From Hungatella sp. UBA5982 (lineage in GTDB: Bacteria; Bacillota; Clostridia; Lachnospirales; Lachnospiraceae), in the NCBI GenBank assembly GCA_002429965.1, contig DJBG01000021.1, forward strand, positions 16,537-22,675: a stretch of 6,139 bases of DNA. Reading direction: 5' to 3'. A model generated the notes under the pieces. The model was not told the origin of the DNA. It made no database searches and saw nothing but the letters and a program-made list of their open reading frames with translations. Both the position numbers and the translations under genes were made by a program. This document shows, in pieces, positions 1 through 5,823 of this stretch; positions within the stretch are counted from its first letter, which is position 1, and each line of letters begins with the position of its first letter.

Positions 1-390
1 TCAAGCGCAGTGGAGCTTCTTACAGGCCATCAGGATTTTATTATACCAGTCGATTTTAAGGCGGAACACAGCGAGGAAGAGCTGAAGGAGCATTTAAGAG
101 CCGCCTTTGACCGCTTAAAAGACTGCGAACAAATCCTTGTTCTATGCGATATTCTGGGAGGCTCCCCTTTTAAAAATGCAGTGCTGTTAAGCTTTGGAGA
201 TGAGCGGATAAAGGTCCTTTACGGAACAAACCTGGGTATGACCGTAGAACTGGCAATGCGCTGTATGATGGGCCAGATACCGGATGCAGACGCACTGGCA
301 GATGAAATTATTGAAATAGGAAAAACCCAGATCGGAAAATACAAATATGAACCGGTAGAAACGTCCGAGGACTTTGAGGAAGGAATTTGA
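1..390 (+). CDS. PTS system mannose/fructose/sorbose-family EIIA component (5' partial)
   Basis: This is the phosphocarrier (EIIA) domain of a mannose-family sugar phosphotransferase system, a cytoplasmic protein that passes phosphate from HPr to EIIB during sugar uptake. The frame is open to the window edge: codons 1-9 read S-S-A before the GTG at 10. That GTG encodes an internal Val, so the true start lies upstream. The visible text begins at the 'ELLTGHQD' helix that normally follows roughly 15-25 N-terminal residues, and the phosphorylated His near residue 10 of the family is therefore outside the window. The visible family hallmarks are the 'VDF' strand, the 'LVLCDILGGSPF' segment (GGSPF at 157-171; the Asp before it matches the active-site Asp of ManX-type EIIA), and the 'GTNLGMTVEL' segment. 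Its stop is 3 nt before the HAD gene, so both are the end of one operon. The transported sugar cannot be inferred because EIIB, EIIC and EIID are not visible. Confidence 0.88.
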   Translation, partial: SSAVELLTGHQDFIIPVDFKAEHSEEELKEHLRAAFDRLKDCEQILVLCDILGGSPFKNAVLLSFGDERIKVLYGTNLGMTVELAMRCMMGQIPDADALADEIIEIGKTQIGKYKYEPVETSEDFEEGI

Positions 391-393
391 CCA

Positions 394-1053
394 ATGATAA
401 AAGCAGTTATATTTGACATGGATGGGGTCCTGATTGACAGCGAGATCATATATTTAGACCATATGTATGAAAAGCTGAGGTTCCTCTACCCCCAAATCAA
501 CAGAGAGGCGCTGTTTGCCGTGGTGGGGTCCACCACAAAAAGGACTATGGAGATTGTAAGCGGTGTAATCGGAGAAGATGTGGATTCCCCTGCTTTCCAG
601 GAGCTGTATGCAGGACTTTGGGCCGACTGCCGTCCGGACTACCCTTCCATCCTGAGAAAGGAAGTTCCGGAGCTTTTAAGGGAGCTTCACCGCAGAGGCT
701 ACCTGGTGGCCCTGGCATCTTCTACCAGCAGGGCAGGAATTGAAGATGTGCTTACAAGCTGTGGCCTGAAAGGTGACTTTGACTACATTGTAAGCGGAGA
801 GGAATTTAAGGAAAGCAAGCCGAACCCGGAAATATATCTCCATACGGCGGACACCCTTAAGTGCGAACCAAAGGAATGCCTGGTGGTGGAGGATTCCACT
901 TATGGGATCATGGCCGGGCATGGAGCAGGGATGACTGTTATCTCCGTTATTGATGAAAGGTTTCGTTTTGACCGCAGCCTTGCGGATTATTTCATAAACG
1001 GGCTTTGGGAGGTGTTGGACGTTCTGGAAGAATTGAAAGAAGTAAAAGGATGA
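394..1053 (+). CDS. HAD-superfamily sugar-phosphate phosphatase / beta-phosphoglucomutase-like protein
   Basis: This is a 219-residue cytoplasmic HAD subfamily IA hydrolase with all four motifs. Motif I is DMDGVLIDSE, with nucleophile D8 and acid/base D10. Motif II is the ALASS segment, with S109 the likely phosphate-binding Ser. Motif III is K142 in ESKPNPEIYL. Motif IV is VVEDSTYGI, with Mg-binding E166 and D167. A helical cap (about residues 18-85) sits between motifs I and II, as in beta-phosphoglucomutase and small sugar-phosphate phosphatases. The length is normal for that group. An AGGAAGGA ribosome site at the end of the upstream gene supports the ATG at 394. The gene lies 3 nt behind a PTS EIIA gene, so it probably acts on a sugar phosphate delivered by that PTS, either as a mutase or as a phosphatase that relieves sugar-phosphate build-up. 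Sequence alone does not separate these two roles. The family is certain; the substrate is unknown. Confidence 0.9.
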   Translation: MIKAVIFDMDGVLIDSEIIYLDHMYEKLRFLYPQINREALFAVVGSTTKRTMEIVSGVIGEDVDSPAFQELYAGLWADCRPDYPSILRKEVPELLRELHRRGYLVALASSTSRAGIEDVLTSCGLKGDFDYIVSGEEFKESKPNPEIYLHTADTLKCEPKECLVVEDSTYGIMAGHGAGMTVISVIDERFRFDRSLADYFINGLWEVLDVLEELKEVKG

Positions 1054-1071
1054 GGATCGGTCCCAAAATCA

Positions 1072-1103
1072 AAAGCAGGCTCCCAAACATGGAGGCCTGC
1101 TTT
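1072..1103. terminator. Bidirectional intrinsic terminator between convergent genes
   Basis: A perfect 9-bp inverted repeat (AAAGCAGGC at 1072-1080 and GCCTGCTTT at 1095-1103) encloses a 14-nt loop that can pair further (CC at 1083-1084 with GG at 1091-1092). On the + strand it begins 18 nt after the HAD stop and is followed by TTTAAATTAA, a weak U-tract. On the - strand it follows the second ABC gene by about 14 nt and continues as TTTTGATTTT, also a T-rich tail. It can end both the sugar operon and the exporter operon. Confidence 0.75.
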
Positions 1104-1117
1104 AAATTAAAATATAT

Positions 1118-2872
1118 TTAAGCTTGATTTTGGAACTGGCTCATATACAGCTTTTCATAAAAACCTTTCTCTGCTATTAATTCATCATGGGTTCCCTGTT
1201 CAATAATCGTTCCGTTATTCATAACAAGGATTAAATCCGCATTTCTAATGGTTGAAAGGCGGTGTGCAATAACAAAGCTTGTTCTTCCCTTCATGATATT
1301 TTTCATAGCTGTCTGAAGCATTAACTCAAGTCTGGTATCCACTGAACTTGTCGCCTCATCAAGGATCAAAATCGCCGGGTCCGCTAAGAACGCCCGCGCG
1401 ATAGTTAATAGCTGTTTCTCACCGACTGATACGTTTGAGGATTCTTCGTTTAATATCATATTGTAACCATCCGGCTGTGTTTTGATAAAGTGATTTACAT
1501 TTGCTGTTTTAGCAGCATTTACAATCTCTTGCTGCGTTGCATCCTCTTTCCCGTATTTTATATTATCGGCGATTGTTCCGTTAAATAACCAGGTATCCTG
1601 TAACACCATACCAAAGATGGAACGAAGGTCATCCCGTTTCATATCTTTAATTTTCACACCGTCAACCTTGATTGCACCTCCATTTACGTCATAGAAACGC
1701 ATTAAGAGGTTGATAAGCGTTGTTTTTCCGGCACCGGTCGGGCCGACAATTGCTACCATTTGACCGCTTTTCACATTAATATTCAGATGCTCAATAAGCA
1801 TTTTATCATTGTTGTAACCGAATGATACATCTTCAAAGGTGACATTTCCTTGTAAGTTGTCTATTTTTACAGGATTAGAAGCTTCCGGTACTTCTTCTGT
1901 TTCAGAAAGAAAATCAAACACTCTTCCCCCTGCTGCCATCGCAGACTGTATGGAGGCGGATAATTGTGCCACCTGCTCAAGCGGCTCATTTAGCTGCCAC
2001 ATATACCGGATAAATGCCTGAAGCTGTCCAACCGTTATCGCACCTGTAATTGCAAATATCGAACCTAATATGCAAACAGCCACAATCCCTATATAAGTAA
2101 TGAACGAAATTAACGGTGACATCAACCCGGATATAAACTGTGCCTTAAATCCGTTTTCACAAAGATTATTATTAATCTCCTTAAACTGTTCTATAGAATC
2201 TTCTTGCTTTCCATATAGTTTAATTTCGGTTAGCCCGGTGTACCGTTCCTGAATGTAACCATTTAATTCACCAAGTGCGACCTGTTGTTTTTCAAACATA
2301 GAAGAAGAACGATTCATAATAAATTTCATAATAAAAGCACTTCCCGGTATCAGTAAAACTGCAACAGTGCCCATAATGGGATTAATATAAAACATTAATA
2401 CTGTTGCTAAAATAATGGATAAGAAAGCGCTCAATATCCTTGACAAACTCTGCTGCAGCGCATTTGATATGGTATCGATATCATTTGAGATGATACTGAG
2501 AATATCTCCCAATGTACGCTTATCAAAATAGCTGATTGGCAGCTTTGTAATCTTTTTTTGCACATCATTTCTCAAATCACGCATTGTATTTTGTATACCA
2601 TTTGTCAAAAAATATTGTGAACCAAAGTTGCTAAGCACATTACCAATATAAATAGCAAGCAAAATCTTTAAGATTTTAATAATATAGGAAAAGCTGATGG
2701 AGGCCCCGGGAACTTTGTTCGCGATATTTACAATATCATCTTTCAGTCTTGTTGTAATTAAACCTTCCACCATTGGTGCCGCTGATAAGAAGCCAGAGTA
2801 TCCTATGGTAAGGAGAATCGCAACAACAAAAAATTTTAAGTATGGTTTTATATATGGATATAATTTTCTCAT
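1118..2872 (-). CDS. Heterodimeric ABC exporter, catalytic-site subunit (TMD-NBD half-transporter)
   Basis: This 584-residue membrane half-transporter has an N-terminal six-helix exporter domain (hydrophobic spans near 13-34, 62-83, 143-162, 166-187, 249-274 and 280-300) and a C-terminal ATPase domain from about residue 342. The ATPase motifs are A-loop Y353, Walker A GPTGAGKT (377-384), Q-loop Q425, Walker B ILILDE with D505 and catalytic E506, D-loop SSVD (509-512) and H-switch H537. The ABC signature is degenerate: NVSVGE (480-485) instead of LSGGQ. The partner gene upstream shows the reciprocal defects, so this subunit should supply the catalytic Glu and His of the one competent ATP site in a heterodimer, as in LmrD, BmrD or TM288. 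Its ATG overlaps the upstream stop (ATGA, 2869-2872), which implies translational coupling and a 1:1 ratio. It is shorter than LmrD/BmrD and closer to TM288 in length. Multidrug or peptide export is inferred from family and regulator; lipid-linked substrates are possible. Confidence 0.92.
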   Translation of the reverse strand: MRKLYPYIKPYLKFFVVAILLTIGYSGFLSAAPMVEGLITTRLKDDIVNIANKVPGASISFSYIIKILKILLAIYIGNVLSNFGSQYFLTNGIQNTMRDLRNDVQKKITKLPISYFDKRTLGDILSIISNDIDTISNALQQSLSRILSAFLSIILATVLMFYINPIMGTVAVLLIPGSAFIMKFIMNRSSSMFEKQQVALGELNGYIQERYTGLTEIKLYGKQEDSIEQFKEINNNLCENGFKAQFISGLMSPLISFITYIGIVAVCILGSIFAITGAITVGQLQAFIRYMWQLNEPLEQVAQLSASIQSAMAAGGRVFDFLSETEEVPEASNPVKIDNLQGNVTFEDVSFGYNNDKMLIEHLNINVKSGQMVAIVGPTGAGKTTLINLLMRFYDVNGGAIKVDGVKIKDMKRDDLRSIFGMVLQDTWLFNGTIADNIKYGKEDATQQEIVNAAKTANVNHFIKTQPDGYNMILNEESSNVSVGEKQLLTIARAFLADPAILILDEATSSVDTRLELMLQTAMKNIMKGRTSFVIAHRLSTIRNADLILVMNNGTIIEQGTHDELIAEKGFYEKLYMSQFQNQA

Positions 2873-4596
2873 CGCTCCAGCTCCTCCTTTGTTAATTGTG
2901 AATCTGCAATTTCATAGTATACATTGCATGACTTTAATAGTTCTTTATGGGTTCCTATACCAACCACTTCGCCCTCATTTAGTACGATAATTTTGTCCGA
3001 ATTCATAATTGTACTAATTCTTTGTGCAACAATGAATACTACGGATTCTTTTGTTTCTGCCTTGAGTGCGGCACGCAAAGTAGCATCTGTTTTATAATCA
3101 AGCGCAGAAAAACTGTCATCAAAAATGTAGATTTCAGGTCTTCTGACCAATGCTCTGGCAATGGAAATTCGCTGTTTCTGGCCACCCGATACATTTTTTG
3201 CACCTTCACTTATAAATTCCTGTAATTTATCCGGCTTATTCTGAATGAACTCCTTTGCCTGTGCTATCTCAATAGCATGATCTATTTCTTCAGGGGTCGC
3301 ATTGGGATTGCCGAATTTAAGATTTTCTTCTATGGTTCCTTTAAATAAAAATGCTTTTTGAGGGATAAATCCAATTTTTTGACGGAGCGCCTTTAAGTCA
3401 TAATTACGTATATCCAAACCATCAATTTTGATAGAGCCGCTTGTCACATCATAAAATCTTGGAATTAAATTAATTAAGGTACTCTTTCCGCTGCCTGTAC
3501 TTCCGATAAACGCTATGGTTTCTCCTTTGTTCGCAGTAAAAGATACATCCTTTATCACCGGGAGTTCGCCATCCGGATACTGAAACGTAACATGGTCAAA
3601 TTCCACTATACCTTTATTTTCAGCCGTAATACCCCCGGAAGGACTTTTCACCAATGGTTCCTCAACTAATAATTCCTGAATGCGGTTTGCAGATACCTGC
3701 GCTCTCGGGTACATTACAAATACCATAGAAAATAGCATAATAGAAAACATTGCATGGAACTGATACTCCAAGAAAGCAACTAACTGTCCAACCTGTAAGG
3801 TACCTTTATCAATCATTACACTTGATATCCAAAACACTGCCATCATTGCAAGGTGTAATAAGAAGAAAAAGGCCGGCTGTGTAAATGACATGATCTTAAA
3901 TAATTTCTTCGAGTTAGTAGCATAGTCGTCATTGGTTTCTGCAAATCGATCTGCTTCATATTCACTTTTCCGAAAGGCTCTGATTACACGGACTCCTGTT
4001 AAACTTTCTCTCGAAATTCGATTTAACCGGTCCATACCTTTTTGCTGCTTCTCGGAAAGCGGATTGGTTAATTTAGCAATGATAATAACACCCGCTACGA
4101 TAAACGGAAGGCTTCCTCCGATGACCAGAGAGAGATTAATACTGGTTTTGATGGTCATAAAAACACTGATAAAAATCATTACAGGTGCCAAAAGCGCTGT
4201 TCGAAACAACAAATTGGAGAACAACATTAACTGAAATGCATCGTTCGTTGTTCTTGTAATCATTGAAGATACGCCAAATTTATTATATTCTGTGTGGGAG
4301 AATTTCTGTGACTGAACAAAAACATCATTTCTGATATCACGAATCATATAGGTTGAGATTCTTGAAGAAGCGAAAGTCAATAAAATGGTACCTGCACCTC
4401 CAAAGATACAGACAATCAGCATGATTCCTCCCATCTTCTTAATATAATCTATATCTCCTTTACCTATTCCGTTATCAATCATCCATGCCATAACCGTGGG
4501 AATTCCCAGTTGTACCGCTACGAAACTAAAGATTCCTATGACGTTTAACAGAATTAGTTTGGGATATCTTTTTAAATATTTTAACATTAACTTCAT
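2869..4596 (-). CDS. Heterodimeric ABC exporter, degenerate-site subunit (TMD-NBD half-transporter)
   Basis: This is a 575-residue half-transporter and the first gene of the exporter operon. Six hydrophobic spans lie near residues 14-40, 55-77, 130-150, 155-176, 243-263 and 277-296, followed by an ATPase domain from about residue 328. The motifs are A-loop Y340, Walker A GSTGSGKS (365-372), Q-loop Q413, canonical signature NVSGGQ (468-473), Walker B IYIFDD (489-494) and D-loop SALD (497-500). Two catalytic positions are changed: D494 replaces the Glu after Walker B, and Q525 (VAQR) replaces the switch His. This pattern is known for the non-catalytic partner in LmrC, BmrC and TM287, so it reflects specialisation rather than decay. 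Its intact signature should complete the active ATP site with the Walker motifs of the downstream gene product. The first ATG is chosen because CTCCTTT on the + strand (AAAGGAG in mRNA, 4604-4610) lies 7 nt upstream; the Met at codon 4 is too far away. The last 4 nt overlap the next gene. Confidence 0.92.
   Translation of the reverse strand: MKLMLKYLKRYPKLILLNVIGIFSFVAVQLGIPTVMAWMIDNGIGKGDIDYIKKMGGIMLIVCIFGGAGTILLTFASSRISTYMIRDIRNDVFVQSQKFSHTEYNKFGVSSMITRTTNDAFQLMLFSNLLFRTALLAPVMIFISVFMTIKTSINLSLVIGGSLPFIVAGVIIIAKLTNPLSEKQQKGMDRLNRISRESLTGVRVIRAFRKSEYEADRFAETNDDYATNSKKLFKIMSFTQPAFFFLLHLAMMAVFWISSVMIDKGTLQVGQLVAFLEYQFHAMFSIMLFSMVFVMYPRAQVSANRIQELLVEEPLVKSPSGGITAENKGIVEFDHVTFQYPDGELPVIKDVSFTANKGETIAFIGSTGSGKSTLINLIPRFYDVTSGSIKIDGLDIRNYDLKALRQKIGFIPQKAFLFKGTIEENLKFGNPNATPEEIDHAIEIAQAKEFIQNKPDKLQEFISEGAKNVSGGQKQRISIARALVRRPEIYIFDDSFSALDYKTDATLRAALKAETKESVVFIVAQRISTIMNSDKIIVLNEGEVVGIGTHKELLKSCNVYYEIADSQLTKEELER
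2883..2890 (-). promoter_or_regulatory. Ribosome binding site of the second ABC gene, inside the first
   Basis: AAAGGAGG on the - strand lies 10 nt before the ATG at 2872 and within the last codons of the upstream ABC gene. Combined with the ATGA stop/start overlap, it fixes the start and suggests coupled translation with independent re-initiation strength. Confidence 0.8.
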
Positions 4597-4603
4597 GAAT
4601 TAG

Positions 4604-4610
4604 CTCCTTT
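4604..4610 (-). promoter_or_regulatory. Ribosome binding site of the first ABC gene
   Basis: AAAGGAG on the - strand ends 7 nt before the ATG at 4596. This is optimal spacing and decides between this ATG and an in-frame ATG three codons later. Confidence 0.8.
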
Positions 4611-4653
4611 CACTTTACTGAATAAATATATAAATAAATTTCAGCCGCATTCC

Positions 4654-4682
4654 TTGACAGGAAAGGGCTGTTTGACTATTAT
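4654..4682 (+). promoter_or_regulatory. Divergent promoter of the merR gene
   Basis: On the + strand a perfect -35 box TTGACA (4654-4659) is followed after 17 bp by TATTAT (4677-4682), which matches the -10 consensus at five of six positions. It is the best sigma-A-type promoter pointing towards the merR gene. Its -10 box shares positions 4678-4682 with the exporter's -10 box on the other strand, so polymerases cannot occupy both promoters at once. The start would be near 4688-4690, inside the MerR palindrome, giving a leader of roughly 185 nt. A weaker promoter nearer the gene (for example TAAAAT at 4780-4785) cannot be excluded. Confidence 0.72.
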
Positions 4683-4708
4683 AAACTATAAGGTTGTCTT
4701 ATAGTCAA
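4678..4708 (-). promoter_or_regulatory. MerR-type promoter of the ABC exporter operon (19-bp spacer)
   Basis: Read on the - strand, a -35 box TTGACT (4703-4708) and a perfect -10 box TATAAT (4678-4683) are separated by exactly 19 bp (4684-4702). A spacer 2 bp longer than optimal misaligns the boxes for RNA polymerase. It is the recognised signature of promoters that MerR-family activators (MerR, BmrR, Mta, TipA) switch on by distorting the DNA. A palindrome fills the spacer. Transcription should start near 4671, giving a leader of about 75 nt before the first ABC gene. The divergently encoded MerR protein 170 bp away is the obvious activator. Seen: boxes, spacing and palindrome. Known: the MerR mechanism. 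Inferred: the pairing with this regulator. Confidence 0.88.
4685..4705. promoter_or_regulatory. MerR operator palindrome
   Basis: Perfect 8-bp arms (ACTATAAG at 4685-4692 and CTTATAGT at 4698-4705) flank a 5-bp centre (GTTGT), making a 21-bp dyad. It fills the spacer between the -35 and -10 boxes of the exporter promoter and overlaps the inner part of the -35 box, which is where a MerR dimer binds. It also covers the predicted transcription start of the merR gene itself (about 4688-4690), so the same binding event could repress merR. Confidence 0.85.
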
Positions 4709-4817
4709 GAAAAAAAATAAAAAATTCATTATCATTATAGTTTGATATTTCCTGTTTTTTTAATACAGCTTTGTTGAGATAAAATATATGTATGAATGAA
4801 ATAATAAAGTTTGTGTC

Positions 4818-4838
4818 CATGTTGCGGCTGCAAACATG
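4818..4838 (+). other. Hairpin in the merR 5' leader
   Basis: CATGTTGC (4818-4825) can pair with GC-A-AACATG (4830-4838), leaving one bulged A (4832) and a GGCT tetraloop. This gives an 8-bp stem about 40 nt before the merR start. GGCTGCA (4826-4832) can instead pair with TGCAGCT (4851-4857, one G-U pair), and the two folds exclude each other. No U-tract follows, so it is not an ordinary terminator. Whether it has a function is unknown. Confidence 0.35.
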
Positions 4839-4864
4839 AGGTTTATAAAATGCAGCTTAGAACT

Positions 4865-4870
4865 GAGGTG
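4865..4870 (+). promoter_or_regulatory. Ribosome binding site of the merR gene
   Basis: GAGGTG (extending to GAGGTGAT) ends 5 nt before the ATG at 4876, fixing that start codon. Confidence 0.8.
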
Positions 4871-4875
4871 ATTTT

Positions 4876-5715
4876 ATGTCTAAAGATAAAAATGAATATT
4901 TGACAACAGGAGAATTTGCAAAATTCTGCGGAATTCCTAAGCATATTTTATTTCATTACGATCAGATAAAGCTTTTTCAGCCTGAAATCATTAAAGAAAA
5001 TGGTTACCGATATTATTCCTTCCGCCAATTCGATACTTTTTCTATTATTTCTGCGTTAAAACGGCTAGGAATGCCATTAAAAGAAATCAAAAAGTATATG
5101 GATGAAAGAAATCCTGAAAAATTGGTTCATTTACTGGAAGAAAAATCAAATGAAGTGGCTAAGGAAATAACAAAATTAAAAAACACGAAACGCGAGATAG
5201 AGTCTCTTAAGGAATTAACAGAAAATGCCTTATCCGTAGAATACAATATCATTGAGCCGGCTTATCATAAAAGTATGAAGGCTCTTTGCAGTACCTTAAT
5301 GGATAATGACAATGACAATTCTTACCCAAGTTTCTTGACAGAACTGATTGCATTCCGAAACAACAGCAATGCAAGTATGATTGATTTTCTGGGAGCATCG
5401 CTTACCATTGACAATATCCGTGATAAAAGATTCGACAGCTTTTCCTATCTGTATACTAAAACGAATAATGCTTATAAAAAAAACAACACTCTGGTGCGAA
5501 AAGAGGGTTGGTATCTCCAGGTTTATTACAAGGGAAGTTATCGTAATATCAGTGAAATGTATACAAAGATTATGCAGTACGCAAAGAAACATCAGATAGA
5601 ACTCGGAAAAAATGCTTATGAAGAATATCTTATATTTGAAATAGGTGCAAAAGATAAAGACGATTATGTTACGTTAATATTGGCTGAAGTTGAGGGCGAA
5701 CCACAGAAACATTGA
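4876..5715 (+). CDS. MerR-family transcriptional activator with GyrI/BmrR-like ligand-binding domain
   Basis: This is a 279-residue cytoplasmic regulator with the length and layout of BmrR. The N-terminal winged helix-turn-helix spans about residues 8-75: helix-turn-helix [22 protein letters not shown], then the wing [11 protein letters not shown] (42-52). A charged coiled-coil dimer helix (about 80-118) follows. The remaining 125-274 resemble the GyrI-like effector-binding fold, with the late segment [19 protein letters not shown] (211-229) and [11 protein letters not shown] (248-257). E249/E250 lies where BmrR has its drug-contacting Glu. The usual 'RYYD' of MerR helix 2 is 'FHYD' here (26-29). 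It is divergent from the ABC exporter operon, with a 19-bp-spacer promoter and palindrome between them, so it most likely senses a hydrophobic or cationic compound and activates the exporter. The ligand is unknown. The gene is AT-rich compared with the sugar operon at the left edge, and a hairpin terminator follows it. Confidence 0.92.
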   Translation: MSKDKNEYLTTGEFAKFCGIPKHILFHYDQIKLFQPEIIKENGYRYYSFRQFDTFSIISALKRLGMPLKEIKKYMDERNPEKLVHLLEEKSNEVAKEITKLKNTKREIESLKELTENALSVEYNIIEPAYHKSMKALCSTLMDNDNDNSYPSFLTELIAFRNNSNASMIDFLGASLTIDNIRDKRFDSFSYLYTKTNNAYKKNNTLVRKEGWYLQVYYKGSYRNISEMYTKIMQYAKKHQIELGKNAYEEYLIFEIGAKDKDDYVTLILAEVEGEPQKH

Positions 5716-5764
5716 TTAAAGAGTGCAGATTTACCGATTACCTCAAATATCCTTGCTTTACAAA

Positions 5765-5798
5765 ATAAAAGGCTCAAATAATTATTAGAGCCTTTTAT
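5765..5798. terminator. Bidirectional intrinsic terminator after merR
   Basis: A perfect 11-bp inverted repeat (ATAAAAGGCTC at 5765-5775 and GAGCCTTTTAT at 5788-5798) surrounds a 12-nt AT-rich loop. The arm itself carries the TTTT tract on the + strand, and on the - strand the tail reads TTTTATTTTG. It lies about 50 nt after the merR stop and about 25 nt past the stop of the convergent gene on the right, so it can end both. Confidence 0.85.
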
Positions 5799-5823
5799 AA
5801 TAGCAAAGTTTTTAAATTTTATA

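Noticed and set aside
10..12. GTG as a start codon for the PTS EIIA protein
   Set aside because: The frame is open to position 1, no ribosome site precedes it, and the family's N-terminal strand with the active His would be missing. It is an internal Val of a truncated gene.
219..449. Open frames on the - strand opposite the PTS and HAD genes (also 676-921)
   Set aside because: They lie opposite coding sequence with clear motifs, lack ribosome sites and show no recognisable protein features.
2697..2990. Open frame on the + strand across the junction of the two ABC genes
   Set aside because: It is antisense to two well-supported ABC genes, has no family resemblance, and arises from their codon pattern. 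The same applies to the shorter + strand frames within 1839-4234.
4752..4768. CTGT-T6-ACAG as a possible terminator in the merR leader
   Set aside because: The stem is only 4 bp and the T-run is in the loop rather than after the stem, so it would not terminate transcription.
4742..4785. Alternative merR promoter using TTGATA (4742-4747) or TAAAAT (4780-4785)
   Set aside because: TTGATA has no matching -10 box at 16-18 bp, and TAAAAT lacks a good -35 box. The TTGACA-17-TATTAT promoter at 4654-4682 is much stronger.
5296..5599. Open frames on both strands inside the merR gene
   Set aside because: They overlap the conserved effector-binding domain of the MerR protein in other frames and have no supporting start signals.
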